Below, piece after piece: positions 23,652 through 30,421 of a stretch of DNA of 41,755 nucleotides. The number at the start of each line of letters is the position of its first letter. Within the stretch, counting starts at the first letter, position 1. Under the pieces are notes generated by a model, which was given only the letters and a program-made list of their open reading frames with translations, did no database searches and had not been told where the DNA came from. The position numbers were made by a program, and so were the translations under genes. The stretch is from Oscillospiraceae bacterium (GTDB taxonomy: Bacteria; Bacillota; Clostridia; Oscillospirales; Oscillospiraceae), in contig WQWL01000017.1 in the NCBI GenBank assembly GCA_009785345.1, forward strand, positions 1 through 41,755, written 5' to 3'.

Positions 23652-25920
23652 CCCCTTCTCCACGAGCAATAATAATCTTGCCCTCATCTTCAAGTTTGCG
23701 GATAGCATTGACAATTCTCTGCTGTGCTTCTTCAACATCGCGAACCCGGACAGGACCCATAGCTTCCATGTCGTCTTTTATCATATCTTCCAAACGTTTT
23801 GAAATGTTGTTAAAGATAGTCTTTGTAACATCTTCGCCTGCCATTTTGAGTGCAACAGCTAAATCTGCGTTATTAATTTCTCTCAAAACACGTTGTACAG
23901 TAGCATTGTTGAGTTTTGCGATATCTTCGAATATAAACAAGCGCTTTCTGATTTCATCGGCAAGCTCACCATCGCTAATATCAAGACTTTCAAGAATACT
24001 CTTCTCAGATGAGCTATCAAGAGCATTGATAATTCCGACAGCAGCATCAATACCGCCTACAACTATATTATCTGTAACACCCATAGATGTTATTTTGCGC
24101 TTGAGTATCCGTTCAGCTTCTTTTACGTACTCCGGTGATGTACTGCCCATGCTCGATATTCGACTGATTATTTCTGTTTGCTTTTCCGGTGGTAACGATG
24201 CGATAATTGATGCCGATTGCTTCGGCTCAATATATGATAGAATCAGTGCAATGATTTGCGGATGTTCATTGTGAATTACATTAAGAATTTGGTCTGAGTC
24301 AATTTTTCGTATGAAGTCAAATGGGCGAAGTTGTACTACTGAAGCAGAGTCCTTATCGATAAAACGCTCAATTTGTTCAAGTCCGGGAGTTTTTGTACTT
24401 AGATTTGCATCCTCATACTCAACTAATTGTGGCTCATCATCTCCTACAATAATATCAATACCTTCCGGCACTATTGTTCCGGTCGCTGTTGCTACTGCTA
24501 TTGCCGACTCCGAAACAACGGGTTTTTTCGCAGCTTTCACAATAGTTATAACGAGTATCATAGCCATAATGCCCAAAAGTACAATGGTTGCATACATAAT
24601 GATAGTTTCAAAATGCTCTCTGTCTGCTCTGGCCGTTTCCATTTCCGCCCATTGCTCATATAAGTCAGCAATAGTTGTGTCTTCATCGTATGCAAATGGC
24701 AATAACTGAACTGCAATGTTTACAGGGTCTACACCAATCGCCCTTGCCACCAAATCTGTCACTTCTTCAGAAAAATCTTGCCTTACTCCTTCAATCTCAC
24801 TATTTATCAATACCGCAATACTTAATTCTTGAATTGTACCTCGCTCATGCTCAATACGTTGTCTTGTTTCATTTATCTCGAAATTCCTGCTTATAACAGC
24901 ACGTCTGTACTCATCTGTATCTTCGAGTGTACCAAATGGATATTCCTCTGTACCCATGTAATTTGAATCTGTATCGGGCACTCCTTCGGCATCCATCAAT
25001 CTTCTTGAGTTTTCAAAAATTTCTTCCGAACTACGCACAATGCCGTCCATCTCACCGTATATAGGTGGCGTAAATTCGACACTTTCTGTCACAACTGCAT
25101 CAAAATTCAAACTTACATGTGGTTGAACTTGCAGGTTGCCTGCGCCAAATATAGGTGCGAGTAGTTGCATTACCTGACCTTGCATTTGCTCTGTCAGCCT
25201 ATTCTCAAGCGCAGAACGCTGACCTACAATCATATCAATATCTTGCGAAGCATCACCCACAGGATAGAAGTTAAGATCACTATCGGAAATACTTATGTTT
25301 TCATAAGATATACCCGGCACCGCATTTCTTATCAGCTCACCAATGGCTTGAACTTCCTGTTGAGTCAATCTTCCACCATCGGATAGGGTAAGCATGACTG
25401 TCGCAGTTGCTTGTCTTGCGTTTGTATGAATTCTAAACGGTGATGTTTCACCGGAGTTTACTATAATTAGCGCGTTTTGAATTCTTGGGACTTGCAATAA
25501 TTGTGTTCTAATATGCTCTGCTGTTTGTGCGTCATACAATTGCCTGGCATGAGCATCTGTAACACCAAATCCGGCGGCTCCTTCCATAATGTCAAACGTA
25601 AAATCTGTAGCGCCCAATATGCCTTGTTCTCGTAATCGCATCTGTGCTTCTCCGAGTCTCTCTTCCGGAACGAGTATGTTGCCGCTTTCAATTCTCGTCG
25701 GGAACCCCATATCTACAAGTGCAGAATATACATGAGGAGATGCTGCAGGATCAGCAACAGGCACACGCACCCAAGTTGTGCGTGTAATGAGACCCACAAC
25801 CACTACAGCAAGAACAATTACAAATATAGATAAAACTGCCAATTGGATTTTCTTTCCTCTTGGCATATTAGTAAACCATTCTCTCAATTGCACAAACATA
25901 TTGTTAGTAGTTTCTCGCAT
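23635..25920 (-). CDS. fliF-fliG: FliF-FliG natural fusion: MS-ring and switch protein
   Basis: One open frame of 761 residues. Residues 1-465 are FliF: a first membrane helix (27-46), the ring-building domains with DPAASPHVYSALVDMGFPT and ITLxDSDLN-type regions, and a second helix (439-463). Residues 531-761 are the FliG middle and C-terminal domains. They start LRPFDFIRK, with the EHPQ motif at 552-555, FIFEDIAKLNNATVQRVLRE near 662-681 and the terminal MGPVRVRDVEEAQQRIVNAI. The FliG N-terminal domain (about 110 residues), which normally binds the FliF tail, is absent. A short segment (about 466-530) bridges the two, and its end, GLEQIERFIDKDSASVVQ, resembles the FliF tail. AGGGGGG stands seven bases before the ATG. 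No separate fliG is present. Confidence 0.93.
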   Translation of the reverse strand: MRETTNNMFVQLREWFTNMPRGKKIQLAVLSIFVIVLAVVVVGLITRTTWVRVPVADPAASPHVYSALVDMGFPTRIESGNILVPEERLGEAQMRLREQGILGATDFTFDIMEGAAGFGVTDAHARQLYDAQTAEHIRTQLLQVPRIQNALIIVNSGETSPFRIHTNARQATATVMLTLSDGGRLTQQEVQAIGELIRNAVPGISYENISISDSDLNFYPVGDASQDIDMIVGQRSALENRLTEQMQGQVMQLLAPIFGAGNLQVQPHVSLNFDAVVTESVEFTPPIYGEMDGIVRSSEEIFENSRRLMDAEGVPDTDSNYMGTEEYPFGTLEDTDEYRRAVISRNFEINETRQRIEHERGTIQELSIAVLINSEIEGVRQDFSEEVTDLVARAIGVDPVNIAVQLLPFAYDEDTTIADLYEQWAEMETARADREHFETIIMYATIVLLGIMAMILVITIVKAAKKPVVSESAIAVATATGTIVPEGIDIIVGDDEPQLVEYEDANLSTKTPGLEQIERFIDKDSASVVQLRPFDFIRKIDSDQILNVIHNEHPQIIALILSYIEPKQSASIIASLPPEKQTEIISRISSMGSTSPEYVKEAERILKRKITSMGVTDNIVVGGIDAAVGIINALDSSSEKSILESLDISDGELADEIRKRLFIFEDIAKLNNATVQRVLREINNADLAVALKMAGEDVTKTIFNNISKRLEDMIKDDMEAMGPVRVRDVEEAQQRIVNAIRKLEDEGKIIIARGEGDDFIV

Positions 25921-25985
25921 ATACGAACCCCCCTGTTCGGAAGCGCGTGTTTTTCAAGATGTCTGCTATTTTATACTGAACATTG

Positions 25986-26117
25986 ATAGAACAGTAGGTA
26001 AGATTTTCGAGAATATTATTCGGCTGGTGAGGCGGACGACGCAGCCTTACTATTGTAAGGCAATGAGGACAACGATGCCAGACGGAAAATATTATGAAAA
26101 GATGTCTACTGTTCTAT
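25986..26117. mobile_element. MITE-like element, copy 1 (132 bp)
   Basis: The ends are a perfect 12-bp inverted repeat, ATAGAACAGTAG and CTACTGTTCTAT. Imperfect inverted pairing continues inward. The core (AAGATTTTCGAGAATATTATTCGG and GACAACGATGCCAGACGG, each part of a longer match) recurs in reverse orientation at 27220-27326. This copy has an extra stretch of about 30 bases containing the perfect small hairpin GCCTTAC-TATT-GTAAGGC. There is no coding capacity. It fills part of the 345-bp gene-free interval 25921-26265. Confidence 0.8.
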
Positions 26118-26188
26118 TAGGGTTTTGTATTACTAGCCACATCACCTCAAATTCTAACACTTTATACATGAATATGCAACTGAATTTT

Positions 26189-26248
26189 CAAAAAAAGCCC
26201 ACAATATATAGAACACAGGACATTGCCAAATGCTCAATATATTGTGGG
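26189..26248 (-). terminator. Terminator downstream of csrA
   Basis: On the minus strand CCCACAATATATT and ATATATTGTGGG form a 12-13 bp stem around a long loop, followed by CTTTTTTTG. It would end the flgM-flgN-fliW-csrA transcript before fliFG. Confidence 0.7.
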
Positions 26249-26265
26249 TAGCTATCCATTTACTG

Positions 26266-26373
26266 CTACAATTTATACTCTTTTTTCGTACTCAACAACT
26301 CGGGTATTACGTCAATATCCGGCACTTTGTGAATAACCGCATCAAACTCACATGTTTTCATGCCGTCCCTCAT
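26266..26373 (-). pseudogene. DUF1905-like N-terminal remnant coupled to csrA
   Basis: This 35-residue open frame starts at an ATGA overlap with the csrA stop codon. From residue 5 it reads MKTCEFDAVIHKVPDID, which matches the opening of the common Firmicutes DUF1905 (YdeI/OmpD-associated) protein. The rest of that domain (normally about 90-100 residues) is replaced by a short unrelated tail ending KKEYKL. It is most likely a broken gene, although translation by coupling from csrA is possible. It is too short for routine gene calling. Confidence 0.6.
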
Positions 26374-26597
26374 GGGTTATCACTTGTTTTCGACAAATCA
26401 AATGACACTGTCGGTGCATTTAGTGCTTCCATATTCGTATCTCTTGTTGCCACAAGTAACTCTTTTTTGAAAACCTTGACATCACGCGGCGCATCGACAC
26501 CTAATTTGATTTTGTCACCATCAATCCCAAGAAGGGTCACACGGACATTCTCGCCGATAACTATCGTCTCATTCAGCTTCCTTGACAGAATCAACAT
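26370..26597 (-). CDS. csrA: Carbon storage regulator CsrA
   Basis: CsrA is an RNA-binding dimer that represses translation of flagellin and other mRNAs and is sequestered by FliW. The 75 residues start MLILSRKLNETIVIG, and VTLLGIDGDKIKLGVDAP follows, both hallmarks. The position of the important RNA-contact arginine (HRxEI in relatives) reads FKKEL here, a lysine. The start codon is one of three successive ATGs. The third, used here, gives the family N-terminus and suits the AGGGGGG site. The gene overlaps fliW by about 29 bases, so the two antagonists are co-translated. Confidence 0.93.
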   Translation of the reverse strand: MLILSRKLNETIVIGENVRVTLLGIDGDKIKLGVDAPRDVKVFKKELLVATRDTNMEALNAPTVSFDLSKTSDNP

Positions 26598-27057
26598 CAT
26601 CATCGCCCCCCTCTCTTGTAATTAACTTGCAAATTTGCTGAAAAACAGGGGCTCTGACATCATATTCATTATCATTGAGTACAACCTGTCTTCCTCGCCC
26701 CGTCAAAGTGTTAATAATAATCGGAGCGGCGAGATTTACAGTCATTCCATGAATATCTTCCGGAATAACCACTACACTAACAACGTGCAGTTCATCAGGG
26801 CTTTTCAATTCTAATGCGTTGACATCAATATCATCAATATCGAAAACATAATCCGGCAATACATTGAATGTGTCAAGTACCGGAAGACATACACCGGCAT
26901 CTTCAACCGATTGAAGCCAAACTATAGGATAACTCTCCTCAAATTGCAGCAATGCATACTTTTTGAATTGCCCAAGACCCGGAATGCCATCGGCAAAATT
27001 AATGACTTTTTCAGGGGCGACTGCAACCGTCCCAAACCGTAGCGTATCTACATGCAT
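26569..27057 (-). CDS. fliW: Flagellar assembly factor FliW
   Basis: FliW binds CsrA and flagellin and so links flagellin translation to secretion. The 162 residues show VINFADGIPGLGQFKKYALL, the conserved INFADGIPGL motif near residues 18-30, and VVVIPEDIHGMTVNLAAPI with APIIIN typical of the family. GGAGAGG stands close before the ATG. The fliW-csrA pair is normal in Firmicutes. Upstream of it, where flgK and flgL are expected, only an flgL fragment and a MITE remain. Confidence 0.93.
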   Translation of the reverse strand: MHVDTLRFGTVAVAPEKVINFADGIPGLGQFKKYALLQFEESYPIVWLQSVEDAGVCLPVLDTFNVLPDYVFDIDDIDVNALELKSPDELHVVSVVVIPEDIHGMTVNLAAPIIINTLTGRGRQVVLNDNEYDVRAPVFQQICKLITREGGDDDVDSVKEAE

Positions 27058-27147
27058 GGTGCCTCTCCTTCTCTAACACATTAATTCTGATTCCAAAAAC
27101 ATCTTAACATAATTAATATGGCGCGGTCAAATTTTCTAAGTAACAAA

Positions 27148-27213
27148 TTAGCGCAAAAAATCCATAAGCGACGGCTGAATCACATGAGCACCTGCAGAAA
27201 GTGCTGCCTCATA
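27148..27213 (-). pseudogene. flgL: C-terminal remnant of FlgL (hook-associated protein 3)
   Basis: The minus strand encodes 21 residues, ending AGAHVIQPSLMDFLR and a TAA stop. This is the characteristic C-terminus of Firmicutes FlgL (usually ...GARIIQPSLLDFLR). A TAG directly before the first residue closes the frame, and the MITE-like element begins six bases farther. The place, just upstream of fliW, is where flgL lies in the flgM-flgN-flgK-flgL-fliW order of Bacillus. The rest of flgL and all of flgK are missing here. Confidence 0.75.
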
Positions 27214-27219
27214 CTAATC

Positions 27220-27326
27220 ACTAATAAAAGAGTAGACATCTTTTCTGAATATTTTCCGTCTGGCATCGTTGTCCACCTCAACGGCCGAATAATATTCTCG
27301 AAAATCTTATCTACCATTTTATCAGT
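27220..27326. mobile_element. MITE-like element, copy 2 (107 bp)
   Basis: The termini are imperfect 19-bp inverted repeats, with four mismatches between ACTAATAAAAGAGTAGACA and ACTGATAAAATGGTAGATA. Its core is the inverted copy of the element at 25986-26117, without the extra hairpin. It touches the flgN stop codon on one side and lies six bases from the flgL remnant on the other. Confidence 0.8.
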
Positions 27327-27711
27327 GCTCAATATGAGCCTTTGTTAGTTCGCGATTTTCCATATTTACGGCGGCATGTTCTTCAATCAATGGCATAAGC
27401 TCCATTTGAAGCTTTCTAATTACATCGCGCTCATCAGGTTCGGCATTTTCTGCAATTATAGTCACTGTTATATCTTCATCAACTGGAATACGTAGCTCTC
27501 GCGCAATGACCTTGTGGAGTTCAAGCCTTTGATTCTCAATCACTCCAAGTCTATTAAGTTCCCAAAATTCGAGTCGAATAACTTCTTCAAGCTTTTCCGA
27601 CTCTCCGCTAATAATTATTTGCCGCTCCTCTTTCGCTAAAGCAAGCATTTTACTAAGAATCTCTTTTTGCTCCTGTAAAAGTGTGCATAAATCCGCAAGC
27701 GTTTGCCTCAT
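27322..27711 (-). CDS. flgN: Flagellar chaperone FlgN, probably C-terminally altered
   Basis: FlgN is the cytoplasmic chaperone for the hook-associated proteins FlgK and FlgL. The 129-residue helical protein begins LADLCTLLQEQKEILSKMLA and has the heptad pattern of the family, including ERQIIISGESEKLEEV. Relatives have about 150-160 residues. The stop codon TGA lies inside the terminal repeat of the MITE-like element, so the original C-terminus has probably been cut and replaced. Its client genes flgK and flgL are missing next door. The protein may have lost its purpose or serve copies encoded elsewhere. Confidence 0.75.
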   Translation of the reverse strand: MRQTLADLCTLLQEQKEILSKMLALAKEERQIIISGESEKLEEVIRLEFWELNRLGVIENQRLELHKVIARELRIPVDEDITVTIIAENAEPDERDVIRKLQMELMPLIEEHAAVNMENRELTKAHIEH

Positions 27712-27714
27712 CAG

Positions 27715-28002
27715 TCAAACACCGGAGGTTCTTGACAAAATGCTATCCACAATATCTTCGCTGTCAATTCTGTATTCACCATTTCTAACAGCTTCTTTGA
27801 TTTTTGCTATATGCGCTTTTTCTTCAGCAGTGCGGAACTCAAGTTGATTTTTGGCTTCCACTTTTGCCTTTGCAATACTAAGTGCTTCCGGCGATAAGGT
27901 CAGCTCGTCGCGATTGCTCACCACTGTGCTTTCCTCCTTTGTCACTTTCGTTGCTTGATAACTTCTTAAAATGTTTGGGTTTGTTATTGGGTTGATTTTC
28001 AT
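27715..28002 (-). CDS. flgM: Anti-sigma-28 factor FlgM
   Basis: FlgM binds sigma-28 and blocks late flagellar gene expression until it is exported. The 95 residues start MKINPITNPNILRSYQ, the standard Firmicutes opening, and contain RDELTLSPEALSIAKAK, then the sigma-binding helices ending VDSILSRTSG. AGGTGG stands before this ATG. The frame remains open upstream for another 51 residues to an ATG at 28155 that overlaps the preceding small frame. That extension does not resemble FlgM. The sigma-28 gene is about 1.5 kb upstream. Confidence 0.88.
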   Translation of the reverse strand: MKINPITNPNILRSYQATKVTKEESTVVSNRDELTLSPEALSIAKAKVEAKNQLEFRTAEEKAHIAKIKEAVRNGEYRIDSEDIVDSILSRTSGV

Positions 28003-28151
28003 ATATTCCACCTTTTCATTAGTTTGTTCTACATATACAGTATCGGTTAACAATGCGTTTAACGTTAGTAATATTTTCAAAATAATTTCATTTTTTATTC
28101 TTATAAAGCCTTTTAAATCACCTTTAATATCTCGATTCTCTGATTCTTTAC

Positions 28152-28259
28152 TCATTGCAATACTTTTTCAATCAAAGATGTAATCTCATCTTTGCAATTT
28201 CCGCACATTCTACCTGTATTAATCGGCTTTTTAGAAAATCTACATTGAATGATATCCAT
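28152..28259 (-). CDS. Possible 35-residue CxxC small protein upstream of flgM
   Basis: This open frame encodes 35 residues with one N-terminal cysteine (MDIIQC) and a MCGNCKDEITSLIEKVL block. GGAG stands five bases before the ATG. In Bacillus, the zinc-ribbon protein YvyF lies directly before flgM and has a similar C-x2-C...E...V pattern, so this may be a shortened relative. A TATAAT so close to the ATG would remove its ribosome site from the transcript, which argues against expression. The call is weak. Confidence 0.3.
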   Translation of the reverse strand: MDIIQCRFSKKPINTGRMCGNCKDEITSLIEKVLQ

Positions 28260-28272
28260 AAGTTCTCCAAAC

Positions 28273-28301
28273 ATTATATACGTATACATAAGTCAACGCA
28301 A
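28273..28301 (-). promoter_or_regulatory. Possible promoter of flgM-flgN-fliW-csrA
   Basis: The elements are -10 TATAAT, a 17-base spacer and a weak -35 TTGCGT, read on the minus strand. The palindrome ATACGTAT lies in the spacer. Confidence 0.4.
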
Positions 28302-28308
28302 GCACAAA

Positions 28309-28327
28309 TATAGGGTTTAGGGATTAG
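28309..28327 (+). repeat. Short telomere-like TAGGG tract
   Basis: ATAGGGTTTAGGGATTAG is a short member of the TAGGG family. Unlike the others it is not directly after a stop codon, and its G-rich strand is the plus strand. Confidence 0.5.
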
Positions 28328-28417
28328 TCTTAGACCACATGTCATATGATGAATTGTGACATTTCAGTATAATTCGAGGTGACATAATGTGTTTTCATAG
28401 TGAGCAAAATACGTATT

Positions 28418-28427
28418 ATGTTATAAT
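28418..28427 (+). promoter_or_regulatory. Extended -10 element for the acetyltransferase gene
   Basis: TGTTATAAT fits an extended -10 (TGnTATAAT) 30 bases before the ATG. No good -35 is visible. Confidence 0.4.
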
Positions 28428-28457
28428 TATACTTATTTTATTACGGAGGATACTATA

Positions 28458-28898
28458 ATGAACATCATACAAGCAAATATAGAGCATTTAGAGAGTTGGA
28501 CAAAACTTGCAATCATGTTGTTTCCGGACAGTACATTTGAAGAGGAATTAAAATTCCATAAAGAAATAGTAGAATCAGAAAAAGAAGTCGGCTTCCTATA
28601 TGAGAAAGACGACCGGCTTGTTGGCTTTATGAATATTTCCATAAGAAGCGACTATGTCAACGGCACAGACACATCACCTGTTGTATATATTGAAGCAATA
28701 TATGTATTGTCCGAATACAGAAAATATGGCATAGGGCGCAAATTCATTGAGCATGCAGAGCAATATGCAAAACAAAAAGGCATCACTCAACTTGCCTCCG
28801 ATTGCTTTATCGACAACACAATAAGTGAAAGCTTCCATAAAAGCTGTGGATTTGTTGAAAAGGAACGTGTTATCTGTTTTGTAAAGAATGTTGAGTAA
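28458..28898 (+). CDS. GNAT acetyltransferase, aminoglycoside 6'-N-acetyltransferase-like
   Basis: The 146-residue protein has the length and layout of AAC(6')-type GNAT enzymes, which acetylate aminoglycosides with acetyl-CoA. The region RSDYVNGTDTSPVVYIEAIY corresponds to the substrate-loop motif of that group. YRKYGIGRKFIEHAEQYA is the acetyl-CoA-binding motif A, and SDCFIDNTISESFHKSCGF closes the fold. Whether aminoglycosides are the true substrate is not certain, since chromosomal relatives can be silent or have other substrates. It is the only plus-strand gene inside the flagellar block, with its own GGAGG site and promoter, which suggests a later insertion. Confidence 0.7.
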   Translation: MNIIQANIEHLESWTKLAIMLFPDSTFEEELKFHKEIVESEKEVGFLYEKDDRLVGFMNISIRSDYVNGTDTSPVVYIEAIYVLSEYRKYGIGRKFIEHAEQYAKQKGITQLASDCFIDNTISESFHKSCGFVEKERVICFVKNVE

Positions 28899-29003
28899 CC
28901 GCTGTCCGATTATTAGCCTATCAACTTGGGAAGAATATCTAATAACCGTTCGATATAGGGTAGCAAATATGGGTATAAACTTGCCATGCTTCCTTGTCAA
29001 GCC

Positions 29004-29501
29004 CTACCCGCGCAAGCCAATCACAAGTAGGACCTCATTTCTGGTTATCCCCAGCTCTTGCGCAATCTCATTGTCAGACTTGCCCTCTTTTGCAAGTGAC
29101 AGTATTGCATCAGTTCTCATTTGTACGCTTGAATTCACTGCTATGTTCATTGCACTCTCAGCTACAGGCGAATTCACAACATCATCCAAGGCCTTTTTGA
29201 ATCCCGCTCCCTCTTGTTGTATCTGCACTTTCTGTTCCAGCTCCGGTGGTAGGTCAAACACTGACATGCCCGAAGTAAAGCGATACTCATGTTCCTTAAA
29301 CTCAGTTGTTGTCAACTTCACCTGTTCATTGAACTCTTCCATCAGCGTTTCAACTGATGTATATAGCTGCAATAATTTTGTCTCTTGTTCATCAAGCAAT
29401 TTTCTTTGTCTTTTTACATTGGCGAAAAGTAGCTTGCAAACAAATGCGATAACACAAATGAGTACCGCTACGAATAGTGCGAAAATATAATAACTTGCCA
29501 T
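29004..29501 (-). CDS. SwrB-like DUF6115 protein
   Basis: The 165-residue protein has one N-terminal membrane helix (about 5-27), a coiled-coil stretch (about 28-70) and a C-terminal helix-turn-helix, IAQELGITRNEVLLVI. The size, topology and place directly after sigma-28 match SwrB of Bacillus, which promotes assembly of the flagellar export apparatus. The sequence itself is poorly conserved among relatives, so this is mainly an assignment by context. The gap to the sigma gene is only eight bases. Confidence 0.7.
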   Translation of the reverse strand: MASYYIFALFVAVLICVIAFVCKLLFANVKRQRKLLDEQETKLLQLYTSVETLMEEFNEQVKLTTTEFKEHEYRFTSGMSVFDLPPELEQKVQIQQEGAGFKKALDDVVNSPVAESAMNIAVNSSVQMRTDAILSLAKEGKSDNEIAQELGITRNEVLLVIGLRG

Positions 29502-29509
29502 ACTTACTC

Positions 29510-30271
29510 CTAAACAACATGTGATAATTTAGCACGCATTTTTGCCAAAACCTTTGAATGAATCTGCGAAATACGAGACTCCGTAACACTTAGAATATCT
29601 GCAATTTCCTTAAGCAACAAACCTTCATAATAATACAATGTGATAACTGTCCGCTCCTTCTCAGGAAGCTCATCAATCACTTGTACCAGCACCGCTCTTT
29701 TTTCTTTTTCAAGCAGCTCATCCTCGGGAGACTTCTCATCTCTACTTTTAATCTCAGCCTCAGGATTTGCTGTACCCAATGCATCCTCAAAATTGATTAA
29801 GTTAAACATGTGGGTCTGGTTAAGCACCTTGTGAACATTTTCCACAGTCATACCCAACGAATCAGCAACTTGCTGGTCAACAGGACCATCGGGATTCTTG
29901 CTTTCATACACTTCATAGGCCGAATTAATCGCAGAAATTTTCTTGCGTAAACTTGGTGACGCCCAATCTTGTGCTCTCATATAGTCGAGAATTTCACCAC
30001 GAACACGTGTCACTGCATATGTCTCGAACTTAACCTCATGCTTAAGCTCAAATTTATTCACAGCATCAATAAGCCCAATCATTCCACTACTCACGAGATC
30101 ATCATACTCATTGTAGTTGTTATATTTGGGCATCATTCGCCGGACTATCCATCTTACCAAATAGCCATAATGAAGCAACAAATCATCTTTTGCGCCTTTA
30201 TCACCGGTTGACTTAAATTCAATCCAAAGCTCATCTAACTCCTCCGGACTCCGCTTATATGTAATATCCAT
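29510..30271 (-). CDS. sigD: RNA polymerase sigma-28 factor (SigD/FliA)
   Basis: This sigma factor directs late flagellar and chemotaxis genes. The 253 residues contain region 2, EYDDLVSSGMIGLIDAVNKFEL with FETYAVTRVRGEILDYMRAQDW, region 3, and region 4, ERTVITLYYYEGLLLKEIADIL with VTESRISQIHSK. Each quoted part is a fragment of a longer match. RGEILDYMR is typical for the FliA/WhiG group. The ATG at 30271 is used. An earlier ATG at 30283 directly touches the AAAGGA site and is unlikely. Its inhibitor FlgM is encoded downstream. Confidence 0.95.
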   Translation of the reverse strand: MDITYKRSPEELDELWIEFKSTGDKGAKDDLLLHYGYLVRWIVRRMMPKYNNYNEYDDLVSSGMIGLIDAVNKFELKHEVKFETYAVTRVRGEILDYMRAQDWASPSLRKKISAINSAYEVYESKNPDGPVDQQVADSLGMTVENVHKVLNQTHMFNLINFEDALGTANPEAEIKSRDEKSPEDELLEKEKRAVLVQVIDELPEKERTVITLYYYEGLLLKEIADILSVTESRISQIHSKVLAKMRAKLSHVV

Positions 30272-30421
30272 ATTTATGATCATTCCTTTCTGCGGGATTC
30301 AGTCACAATAACATTATCATATTTTACTTGCCAAAATCAACCTTCTTTTAACTTGTCGTTGTTATTTTCTTGGTGAAAAACGCGACAAATTTCTTTGTAC
30401 TCCCCAGATACACCAAAAACA

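Noticed and set aside
23678-24274. Long plus-strand open frame of 198 codons opposite fliFG
   Set aside because: It is antisense to well-conserved FliG domains, rich in Ser/Ile from the reverse complement, has no ribosome site and no recognisable domain.
23635-25920. fliF-fliG joining as a simple sequencing frameshift between two adjacent genes
   Set aside because: A lost stop codon would leave the FliG N-terminal domain in place. About 110 residues of it are absent, so this is a deletion fusion in frame.
28003-28155. 51-residue N-terminal extension of FlgM
   Set aside because: FlgM begins normally at MKINPITNPN with its own ribosome site. The extension has no FlgM-like features.
28899-29003. 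Possible remnant gene between the acetyltransferase and the SwrB-like gene
   Set aside because: Translations in all frames gave nothing recognisable and no structure beyond weak pairing.
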